Below are positions 19,401-27,876 of a stretch of DNA of 27,876 bases, in pieces. The notes beneath the pieces are model-generated. The model saw nothing but the letters and a program-made list of their open reading frames with translations. It had not been told where the DNA came from and ran no database searches. A program made the translations under genes and the position numbers. Within the stretch, counting starts at the first letter, position 1. The number at the start of each line of letters is the position of its first letter. The DNA is from Fragilaria radians (taxonomy: Eukaryota > Bacillariophyta > Fragilariophyceae > Fragilariales > Fragilariaceae). The stretch covers positions 24,736-52,611 of the forward strand of contig CAAAJI010000139.1 in the NCBI GenBank assembly GCA_900642245.1, written 5' to 3'.

Positions 19401-22400
19401 TTTAGGATATGCCTTTATTGCTGCATTCAGTCTTTTCCCAATTTCTCTTAAACACATGGGCTTAAGGATGCTCTCGTAGTACCCTGGATTCGTTTGAGGA
19501 TCAACAGGAAAGATAAATGGCTCAGCTGCATTTGTTTGACATACGACACGCAAGACAGCGAGAGCTCGCCGAAGAAGTTCAGGAGCTGATGGAATATCAC
19601 CGCAAAAATCATCATAAGACGATACTTTTCCAATTTTTGCTGGAACATCATTATTTGAAAGGTCACCTTCGACAACCGTGGCTACAATCTCGGAATCGTT
19701 CGCTGTGGACGGAGCTTTTTCATCATTTTCATTGAGATTTGATGATTCGTTTATTGCAGATACTCCTACCTCTTTCGAATTCCTTTCGTTTTGATCATCG
19801 TCCTCATCATCATCATCATCTTCCTCCTCGCCCTGTCGTTCCATGTCTCCTTTTAAAGTGAGAGCATCCGACATATATATTTCTCGCGCAAGATCAGCTT
19901 CTTTATACAGCTTTTCGTTCATCAGGAGATCAGTTGGTAATTTCTTCCGAATTCCAGAGTATGTGTTATAAATCTCATTTTCTGCTACAGAAAAATCGTT
20001 GCTTTGAATCAAATCGCTTCGATTAAGAGGTTCTTTTACAACATCAGTAGAATACGTTTCTCCGGTTTCTTTGTCCAACAACTTCAAAAGCACAGATTTT
20101 GCTCTGCTACAGTTTGCGATTTCAGCTGGCGTTGGCTCGTCAGTTTTGAAGACCTCGTCAAATGCTGCAACAGACTTTTCCAACTCATTCAGAATCCCCT
20201 GATATTCAGGGTCTTTAGATTCGTTGGACTTCACTGCTTCAATAGCTTTCTCTAGATTTCGTTTTATCATGGATGTTTTCTTCACACTAAGTCCTTTGAT
20301 ATTATGAATGAAAAACTGCCATTGGGACGGCGTGGCAGTTGGTTTACAAGGAGCTAGAATTCGAATTCGACTACCCTCTGATGATTCTTCCACGCTACAA
20401 GATGATCCCTGTAGAATAATCTGACGGATTGTTGCGAAGGGAAAATCTTCAGTTCGTCGCAAACGCTTGGCCTCCTTTGAATTGGGATGACCCATACTTC
20501 GGTACCCTCGTAAATGGTGTGCAACTTCATGTTTCTGATTCCCAAGCTCCGTAAGTGCATCTGACAAAAATGCCAATCGGGCAACTTCTTGCCAAGTCAT
20601 TTTATCGACTGGAAGTAAATCGGAAGAAGAAGGTCCATTTGCTTCTTCCTTACTCGCATTCGTTCTAACTTCTGCAAAAAAGGCAGCCCCGAAGTCTTTT
20701 TGAAGAGCCGGATTAAGTGCAATTAGAGACGCGAACAAGAGCCTTGTTAAGCTTACAGCCAAAGGTTTACAAAGAGCAACACATAAATCTACAAGGAATG
20801 CGACAGCATCAGATCTCTTCATTGTTACTGACGAAGTGACTTGAGTTTCTGATTTCGTTGCATTCAATGCATCTTGAATAGAATCAAGTGTTGGAATCTT
20901 CTCGATATAACCCCATTGCATCATCGCATCCCCGTAAGACGACATAAAATCCCAACAGCGAAGCACATCTTCATCGTATGCTTTAAAAAGTGGAGAAAGT
21001 TCGATTGGGCAAAGATTTGGCCGAATCTTATTTTTTAAGGAGACATCATCTACAACTGATTGCATCGCAAGGAGTTCAGTGGCTTTTCTGCGCCGATAAT
21101 ATTCTCGAGATGTACTTTTGGCCATAGCAAGTACGACCTTTTCACGTTGGAAACACGCTTCCTTGAAAAGTCGTTCATCCACTTGCAAAGCAAGACGGGC
21201 AAGTCGTTCATCTATACGCGCCTTTTTCCTTTGCTCCGTTTCTTCATCCTTCTGTCGCTTGCGGGAATCTCGTTCATCATCCCGTATCTGCCGCTTCATT
21301 TCCTTTTCCAAGTTGACGGTGGGCTGTTTTATTGGCTTACTTTCTGAACTTGGTTTCTTATATTTATTTTCGCTTTGAATACGAGGGCGGAGATGGCCAT
21401 TTTCTTGCCATGCTTCAGTTACACCCGATGGAACAAATCCAACACGAAACGAATGAAAGTCATAGTTTGGAAGATACTCCGTCCCAGGGAGTCCTTCTAC
21501 AAGGGACTCGATATCGGTATTAAAGAAAGTATTGTTACGATCTAACAAATCAAAAGCAGTGACAACCTTCTTTTTATTCCCGGTACTCCCCATTTTGGCT
21601 TTTTCTTTTCGAATAACTGTTGTGAGCCAAGATACTTGTTGTGCATAATTTGAGTCCTTCTCCTGAAACGGGTTACATAAAAATGGACCGATACAACTTA
21701 ATCGAGCGTCGGCAAGATTCATGCAAGCTTCTTGATCTTCTTTTCTGAGTTGCTGCAGCTCCATTTTCGCAGTCTTGATCATACGTCTGAGCTCTTTTTC
21801 CTCTTCTGTTTCAGGTTCGCGATCATCTTCATCAGGATTGTTCGCACCAGATTCTGAAATATCCTCATCTTCTTGCTTCATGTCATTAGAATGCTTTACA
21901 AACGCTTCCAATGCTTGATTTAACGTGATTTCATCCAGTAAACCCATCGCAATCAACGCTTCACCCCATGCATTAATGGCTGTGCTTGCAACAACACAGT
22001 GAACTGGTTTGCCATTTATATCAGTTATTTCCACTTCTCCGTCCTCCAAATATTCATCATCGAGCCTAAAAAAATGTTTGAGTGTGGTTATGAATTGAAT
22101 ATTGTAATGCATAAAAGTACCCACCTGGAGGGATTAGTGTGATATCAGGATCAGGATACTTAGCTTGTTCCGTCGATCCATCGTCATATTGAACGGAAAT
22201 TTCAGTTGACCCATCACCATTATCTTCGACGGAAATTATTGTTCCAGCGTAGTATTGATCACCTTCATATTTGACGCGGACACGCAAACCTTCCATTGGT
22301 ATTAATGCTCGTTGATTGAATGCTAGATAAGACGCCTTCGTGATTGCTTCTGAGTATCTTTCCATGTCATAGGAGTATTCCGTGGGAGAATCCGTCTCGT

Positions 22401-23094
22401 CGTCGATACCTGGTCCCCACATGATACGGAAAAGTGGACCCTCTGATACCGTCACTTCTAGTCCCATTTGTTTCTGTTTCGCTCGCACTGTTGCACCATC
22501 GAGTATGGTGCACCGCAATTTCAGGATGCGGCCGTGCACAGGGCTGAATTCATACCGATCACAAGAGAATCCGACGGGGTAAATATGATGCCGATTCGAG
22601 TATCGAGTATCGTCTGTGCGAATCTTTCCCATCGATCGGATTACGTGAGATCCTTCTCCAACGACAGAGGGTAATCGAGACAATGTGTTGTGCAGCATAG
22701 CACGTGCTTCTGCCGCTGCCTCATCGCGATCAAATCGCTTCCGTTTCGGTGTGGAACGCCTCCGTTTCTTGGGTGTTTCATCACCATGATCAACAGAATT
22801 GATCCCCAAATGATTTGGGTCAACGATAGCAGTCGCAGTTAATATCTCTTCCTCGTCATCTGTATCTGCTTCTTCGACAACGACAGCTTCAGAGGTATCA
22901 AGTCCTTCAATGGAATCTTCTGATTCGGATGTCTCGTTATCATCATCGTCTTCGATGTCCTGAATATCAGTGTCACGATGACGAGGAGGCCTTTGTAGTT
23001 CAGCATCCTCATCTTCACCGCATTCATCATCAGAATATAGCTCCTCCTCAGCTACTTCATTTTGATCATCGGCTCTGGTGGCAAGAAGTGTCAT
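16449..23094 (-). CDS. multidomain chromatin reader (FYRN, DDT, bromodomain, PHD-like, WHIM, Tudor-knot)
   Basis: Two exons, 23094-22121 and 22065-16449, give 2196 residues. The 55-bp intron is GTACTT...TTTTTAG. A better-looking donor 4 bp upstream breaks the frame. Order: Asp/Glu-rich N-terminus (8-83), basic NLS KKRRRSTPKRKR (109-120), FYRN-like region (165-228; YPVGFSCDRYEFSP, GPLFRIMWGPG), Tudor-like domain (268-320), Arg/Lys/Glu coiled coil (577-650), DDT domain (677-730; VLRCWDFMSSYG, TLDSIQDAL), acidic run (1070-1082), bromodomain-like region (1153-1270), PHD-like finger (1288-1337), possible CxxxxCxxC zinc site (about 1676-1684), WHIM/WSD (1840-1870; LGHDTVGRSYWKF, GGLFVYD), Tudor-knot (1955-2010) and a conserved Trp-rich C-terminal segment. 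DDT plus WHIM is typical of ISWI-binding BAZ/ACF1 remodeler subunits. A nuclear scaffold targeting a remodeler to histones is inferred. Confidence 0.88.
19798..19836. repeat. in-frame trinucleotide repeat coding for Asp/Glu run
   Basis: A TCA/TCC/TCT-type trinucleotide tract on the plus strand encodes the EEEDDDDDEDDD acidic run of the chromatin protein (about residues 1071-1082). It is low-complexity and likely length-variable between alleles. Confidence 0.7.
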
Positions 23095-23821
23095 TGATTT
23101 CTTGTTTGACTGATTCTCGAGATAATCAAGATCGTAGACTTCGTCAAGAGAAGAAGTAAAGATCAGAGTTCAGGTGACCAGGTGTGAATTCAACTATGTC
23201 TCTATACAATAATATTTTTAGATACGAAACGGCTGTGCTGTAACGTCCAAAATCAACGCGATCAAAGCAATTTTATCTCGTTCTTTCCTAGCTCCACAAT
23301 GAAACTTTAAAATAGTCTAAAAGATGTCTGAGAAGTGAATATAATAGAACTGACGAGGGGAGCAGTGAAATGATTGATGGAAATTGAGTTACTTGTATCA
23401 CCGTAAAGAATGGACTTTGGAATATCGACACAGCAGTTTTCCAACCAGAAACCAGACCCTTGACTCTCGGGCATTCGTTCGCATCATCCCAAGTCCCCTG
23501 TGCCCTCTCCAGCTTTTTTGACAGGGACCCTACAAAATCTCACACTCGTCGGCATTTTTGTGCACTTGAAGATGATCGTACTTCTTTATAAAGAATTAAA
23601 TTCTAGGGATTTATTTTTATTCATGCATCTTTAAATTGCATTATGCTAGTTTTGGGCAATATGGAATTTTCTAACCATAAGAAAAATAATGAGCTTGAAC
23701 GAAATTATTTCAGAATTCACCTGCGTCGCGATTTAAGAGTTACAAACCAAGACGCTCGGGCCAGTGCCAATACCATAAAAACACATAGTTGATCATATTA
23801 AGGGCATTTGGTGTCACTTGA
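23095..23821. other. upstream region of the chromatin gene
   Basis: Presumed promoter and 5' UTR for the minus-strand chromatin gene, ending at the transposon insertion about 730 bp from its ATG. No motif that I can name with confidence is seen. The 76-codon plus-strand frame near 22929-23159 is a shadow of the chromatin gene's N-terminus. Confidence 0.5.
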
Positions 23822-23926
23822 CTACCGTCTTCCCCCGAATATAACAGAATTGTGTTATGGTTGACTAGAACACAACCCTTGTGTTCTAGTTGAAAACAAT
23901 TGTGTTATATTTGGGGGTAAGAGTAG
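23822..23926. repeat. fold-back (hairpin) structure at transposon left end
   Basis: The outer arm 23822-23852 is an imperfect inverted copy of 23896-23926 (the latter ends TTTGGGGGTAAGAGTAG). Between them, 23864-23875 and 23879-23890 form a perfect 12-bp stem (ACTAGAACACAA) with a 3-nt CCC loop. The whole left 105 bp can therefore fold on itself. Confidence 0.85.
23825..23858 (+). repeat. left terminal inverted repeat
   Basis: 34 bp, beginning CCGTCTTCCCCC and ending TTGTGTTAT. It pairs with 25740-25773 with one T/C difference. The flanking CTA/TAG trinucleotides extend the symmetry but include the TA target duplication. Confidence 0.9.
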
Positions 23927-23993
23927 CAACTTTTTGATTAGTCAGGATTGCGTAGTTATTGTCTTTTTAATTTCTTGTATTGCTCTGACGGAG

Positions 23994-25628
23994 ATGGCAT
24001 CAAAGAGAAGCAATTACTCTTTGAAAACAATATTGGATATAATCAGATCATATGAAAAACGAGTTACTGGTAAAGGTCTTCCAGCCTTTGCAAAAGCAAA
24101 TGGAATAAGCATTGAGACATTGCGAGGGTAGGTTAGTAAGAGAGAAGAACTTGAAGCAGCATTGTTAAATGCTGATGTTGAAACTCGAAAGGCAAGACGT
24201 TTGAATGGTGACGGGCGTCCTGCAAAGTATACAGAATTGGAAGAACAATTGCATAGTTAGATACTAGAAATAAATGCAAAGGGTCTTGGTGTTAAAGATC
24301 ACTTTATTCAAAAAAAGCACTGAATTTGTTTAAAGAGCTCCACTCTGAAGTGCAGGCAGGGGAAGAATTTAAAGCCTCCACAGGATAGCTCTCTATTTTT
24401 AAAAATTGAAAGCGCCTTATTTCTAGAAGATAAACCTCATGTCGATCACTACCGGAAAATGCAGATGATATTTGTCGTCGATTCATTCAAGAAGTTCATA
24501 ATATTATTGAAAAGAAAGGTACTCAGATTAAGAACATTATTAATATTGACCAAGTACCCAGATATTTCGAAACTGAGCCAAAATCAAAAATAACAACTAA
24601 GGGAAGTCGTGAAGTGTTGATGCGTAAAGGGGGAACTTCCCACAAGCGTTTTACGGTCACATTTGCTATTACTGCTAATGGTGTTATGCTACGTCCACAC
24701 ATTCGTTTCTGTGGTATAAACAAATAAACCAGTAGTCCCCATTGATATTCTTGCTGATGTGAATAAGACTGAAATGTGGAATGACAGCTGCTTCATTTTA
24801 CAAAAAACGTTGTCCTAAGTCGACAAGAAAAAGCTATTTGTCGTGATCCAGTTCTCTATGTTATAGATTCATATGGTGTGCATCTCAACCTTGCAAAATC
24901 AAAGATTCTTGAAAAACATAATGAGTTTGTTGCCATTGATGAACATTTTGCAACCAATGGATGTTGCCACTTATTATCATGGTTACATTGCCCAAGCCTT
25001 GGAGGATGCCTGCAAGCCAAAGCTGGAAATCCCAAAGTACCATCATATATGATAGTTAGCAACTGGACCCTGGATTGGATTAAGACAATGACACAGGAGT
25101 GCATTTGAAATTCATTTACAATAACAGGATTGGTTCCAAAATGTGACTTTGAACTGGACAAACTACATCCGCCTCTAAAAGCACTCTTTGAAGTTATATA
25201 TTGCAAAGAATCTAGGGATGCACTATATGGCAAACATTTGAGCAGTGATTTTGAATTAGAATTTGGTACTCTAGAAGCTCCTGAATGGTTTCTCCCTGAA
25301 AATGGATCTTCAAGTCTGTTTGAATCAAAAGCTGAATGGCAGCAGCAATAGTTGGAAGTAGTATCGAGATCAACTTGTTGCATACATGAAACAAGATGAG
25401 ATTATTCAAGATATTACTGATTCTGCATATTTTGATTCATTGCTCCATGATGATTGCAGTGGTAGTGAATTGGAGATTCCTTCAGCCTCTTCCTTGCACA
25501 ACTGGAGTATTGAAGTTCATGATATCAATAAGCAATCTGTTTTCACATATGCAGTTGAATATCCCACTATGAATGTTGTTTTAGCCGAATCCGGTGAGTA
25601 CTACGCAATTAAAATGCTGGATAGCTAA
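23994..25628 (+). pseudogene. broken pogo-type transposase
   Basis: The N-terminus (ATG 23994; MASKRSNYSLKTILDIIRSY) has the basic, helical look of a psq/CENPB-type HTH. Frame breaks: TAG 24129-24131, a one-base excess near 24239-24241 that shifts the frame, then TAG 24259-24261, and more beyond. The catalytic core is still recognisable: INIDQVPRYFETEP (first Asp, near 24540), EVLMRKGGTSHKRFTVTFAI, then VLYVIDSYGVHLN (second Asp, near 24865). The C-terminal part continues in two frames (25130-25351 and 25386-25628), ending TAA at 25626-25628. DDE_1 transposases cut and paste the element through acidic residues binding metal ions. This copy cannot encode a full enzyme and could move only with an enzyme supplied elsewhere. 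Confidence 0.82.
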
Positions 25629-25649
25629 GGTAGTCTTATATTCAAATAC

Positions 25650-25663
25650 AACACAATTGTGTT
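25650..25663. repeat. subterminal perfect palindrome
   Basis: AACACAATTGTGTT is a perfect 14-bp palindrome inside the right end of the transposon. It shares the ACAATTGTGTT core with the terminal repeats and with the left fold-back arm. It is a likely protein-binding site for the transposase, by analogy with subterminal repeats of other DNA transposons. Confidence 0.6.
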
Positions 25664-25739
25664 ATATAAAAAAAGGTGTTATATTCAAACATAAGTCTTA
25701 ATGTTCTCAATTTCTGTTTTTTTCCATAAAAACTAAAAT

Positions 25740-25773
25740 ATAACACAATTCTGTTGTATTCGGGGGAAGACGG
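25740..25773 (-). repeat. right terminal inverted repeat
   Basis: Reverse complement of the left repeat, ending GGGGGAAGACGG just before the TA duplication at 25774-25775. Confidence 0.9.
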
Positions 25774-25775
25774 TA

Positions 25776-27697
25776 GTATCAATTACTAGAAGTTACCCTC
25801 GTGCATACTGCTTAGGCTTTCATCATTTAGTAACTGCCTACTAGTAGTTGGCAATTGCTTTGCGACGAAGATTTAGGTGTTCAAGATTAAGGGGATCAAT
25901 TATAAAATTGAAACGAGATTATATTTTTTTGGATTTTGCTAGAATATTTATGAAATCAGATTGTGCAATATATCTTATCGCAAATCTTATGGTAAAGTCT
26001 GTCGTTTGTGACTTGAGCCTAAAGCTTGCAACAGTGTTAACTACATATAACACTTGGTCCCGTGGCTATATTTTTCTCATCAACTTTCCATCTGTGAACA
26101 TTAGTGTTTCCATTATGGACTTTGAGAAACTGTCTCGGAGACAAATATCATCTACTATGTATTAAGTATTGACAATGGTAAAGCATAATGATTAACGTGA
26201 TCACTCCCTATGCTATTGATGCTATGGGTTCGGGACTGCTCATGCTGTCGCTATTCTAGAAGTTACTACTAGGTTCATCATCTTCATCTGAATTCCTCGA
26301 TTTTTCAGAAATAGAATTATGTCCCGCGAGAATTCTAAAGCTCAATCCAGTCTTCTTTGCACTGACGCATACTACACGTTCTATAATGAGATGGATACTC
26401 AGCAAATCAATTCGTATAACGCCATTCAGAAAATGAGATTACAATTATTCATGATGCCCTTTACTAATTAAAATACTATCATAAGACAGGAGAGATTCTA
26501 CCTTCTTGATGATTCTTTGAAATTTAATCGGCTATTTTTAGTAGCATTAACTTCTTCGAGAAAAGCTATCAATGACGCTTTCTCATTAAAATGTATATGT
26601 GATGTTTGAGTAACGTTTCAGATTATTGTTTTCCTTAACATAATGGACGTCACTGCCAAAATAAATATTCTATGTTTTGCTAGCCTTGTTGGCATTGTAA
26701 ATTCTCTCCTATTTGCCGGAGCATTGTGCATGTACAGATATGTCCTTTGCATGGACTGATGTCTTGTCCTCATCTAGAATTCCAGAATTCTAACCTTGGT
26801 AACTGCTTGGGAGATCCTTCCGGAACATAATGAATAAGTGAACTGCAGTAAAATGTATCACGTAGAGTCAACGCCTTTTGTTTACTTCGGAACACAGATA
26901 GAAAGAACCTCAAAACGATCCTTATATGGAAACTTAGCGTTCTCCATTTCTACAATTACTATGAACTGATATTGAAATTTAGGTACTGTGTCATCAGCAG
27001 AGTTGCAAGTTCCTAGCTCTTGCCTTAAGACTCACAAGAATGACATCAACTCTTTAATCTTAAAATAGGACTTCAACTTCTTAATCTAGTCTTCTGAACA
27101 TCCATCTTGAACATGTTGATATGCTTGAAATGCATAGAGGCGGAATTAACCATGTCTATGTAAAATCATTGATTTGATCTACTTTGAGGAGACTTTGCGA
27201 GTCACTGATACGTGTCAGTGGAAATGAAACTGCCATATAACTGTTCTAGTTAGTCGTGGACTTATATGTGATTCCTTTTTTAAAATATGTTCTTATATTG
27301 GTATTGTGATATACTTCCAATAAGCAGAAAGACTAGTCTTTTGTTATCATAAGATTGACACCTACTCCTAGACTTATTTGTCTACTCCAGATTATGGCAA
27401 TATACTATACTCGCTGACTAGGTATGTCATACATTACTTTGTAAAATCGTGCCTCCAAACTGAGCATTTGGAAAGATCTACTTTTGCTTGTTCAATATTT
27501 GTTCATTCTGATTAACTCATTATTAAGCGACTTTATTTCTATTTTAGAAAGAAAATTGAGAAAAGTCAGAAGCATATCTCGAAACTTGGCTTAAGTTTGG
27601 ATGTTGATGATAATTTTATATTGAATAACCCTTACCCTATATGAAATATCGATGATAGCACTTGATAGTTTGAATCAAAAACAAATCTTTCTACTCC
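25776..27697. other. AT-rich intergenic stretch
   Basis: The only longer open frame (25848-26165, plus, 105 codons) has hydrophobic, Leu/Ile-rich composition and no family resemblance, so I do not call it. A short inverted repeat (CACTGA...TCAGTG) lies near 27203-27222. The last few hundred bases should contain the PRPF6 promoter and 5' UTR. Confidence 0.5.
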
Positions 27698-27876
27698 ATG
27701 TCGTTCCGTGCTAAATCCGAAGCGCCCAAGGGCTACATTCCTGGAATTGGTCGTGGAGCTGCTGGTTTCACAACACGCTCTGACATTGGCCCAGCTGCCA
27801 CAGGTCCGGTGTCAGAAGTTAGTGGAGGCAGTAGGGCTGCAGAGGCACGTCGCTTGGCCTTAGCAGGACGCAATAC
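27698..27876 (+). CDS. PRPF6: pre-mRNA-processing factor 6 (PRP6), N-terminus, partial
   Basis: ATG 27698 opens a frame that runs off the window end (59 complete codons). The start MSFRAKSEAPKGYIPGIGRG followed by AAGFTTRSDIGPAATGP is the characteristic PRP1 N-terminal domain signature (P-x-Y-V/I-P-G-L/I-GRGA-GFTTRSDIGPA). PRPF6 bridges the U5 and U4/U6 snRNPs in the tri-snRNP of the spliceosome and normally continues into many HAT repeats. Those lie outside the window. The codon composition here is more GC-rich than the flanking intergenic DNA. The N-terminal domain match is strong; the full-length identity is inferred. Confidence 0.9.
   Translation, partial: MSFRAKSEAPKGYIPGIGRGAAGFTTRSDIGPAATGPVSEVSGGSRAAEARRLALAGRN

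Larger units (their letters stand above)
23825..25773 (+). mobile_element. pogo/Tigger-like DNA transposon (1949 bp, decayed)
   Basis: Terminal inverted repeats of 34 bp, beginning CCGTCTTCCCCCGAATA, lie at 23825-23858 and 25740-25773 with a single mismatch. TA dinucleotides flank both ends (23823-23824 and 25774-25775), the target-site duplication typical of Tc1/mariner-superfamily elements. The empty target would read GACTAGTATC. The interior holds a broken transposase with an HTH-type N-terminus and a DDE_1-type catalytic core. Several copies of an AATTGTGTTAT motif lie near both ends and are candidate transposase-binding sites. The near-identical TIRs suggest insertion was not ancient, despite the coding lesions. 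Confidence 0.88.

Noticed and set aside
24856..25383. 175-codon minus-strand frame inside the transposon
   Set aside because: The opposite strand carries the recognisable transposase core (VIDSYGVH) and its C-terminal part; the long minus frame is incidental.
25848..26165. 105-codon plus-strand open frame downstream of the transposon
   Set aside because: Hydrophobic and Ile/Leu/Arg-rich with no motif, in AT-rich intergenic DNA; too weak to call a gene.
1..27876. tRNA, rRNA or snRNA genes
   Set aside because: Scanned by eye for T-loop GGTTCGA-type motifs with matching stems and for snRNA hallmarks; nothing convincing. A covariance-model search would be decisive.

Overview
The window is nuclear DNA from a eukaryote, most likely a stramenopile and probably a low-GC pennate diatom. 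The inference rests on intron-bearing conserved eukaryotic genes, short spliceosomal introns (about 55-230 bp), a plant/algal-type UDP-sugar pyrophosphorylase, a diatom-style retroelement Gag remnant and a pogo/Tigger-like DNA transposon. No ribosome-binding sites, operons or CRISPR arrays are expected, and none is seen.

Layout. 1-4000 is AT-rich and gene-poor, with several short stretches of decayed coding-like sequence that I cannot name. 4003-4476 (+) is a two-exon gene for a stand-alone C2 domain protein. 4917-5550 (+) is a broken retrotransposon Gag. 5551-7354 has no convincing gene. 7355-8007 (+) encodes ribosomal protein uL23 (RPL23A) with a 7-nt first coding exon. 8143-10291 (-) is a three-exon UDP-sugar pyrophosphorylase gene that converges on RPL23A and carries a 4-bp frameshift in exon 1. 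A 20-N gap lies at 11051-11070. The sequence to its right (11071-12470) repeats the sequence to its left (about 9668-11050) with moderate divergence, including the 5' part of the pyrophosphorylase gene and part of a small upstream gene. Because both ends of the repeat coincide with the gap, unmerged allelic contig ends explain it better than a real tandem duplication.

13598-15619 (-) encodes VPS33, the SM-family subunit of the HOPS/CORVET tethering complexes. 16449-23094 (-) is a two-exon gene for a predicted 2196-residue nuclear chromatin protein: acidic N-terminus, basic NLS, FYRN-like domain, Tudor-like domain, coiled coil, DDT domain, bromodomain, degenerate PHD finger, WHIM/WSD region and Tudor-knot. 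This resembles ISWI-associated BAZ/ACF1-type remodeler subunits, but the bromodomain and PHD finger both lack key ligand residues. 23825-25773 is a decayed 1.95-kb pogo/Tigger-like transposon with 34-bp terminal inverted repeats, TA target-site duplications and a fold-back left end. 25776-27697 is intergenic. 27698 to the window end (+) is the N-terminus of the spliceosomal protein PRPF6.

The genes are unrelated housekeeping functions (translation, nucleotide-sugar metabolism, endolysosomal trafficking, chromatin, splicing) and form no pathway cluster. The most notable items are the chromatin protein with its altered readers, the gap-flanking duplication with its frameshift, and the fold-back transposon end.
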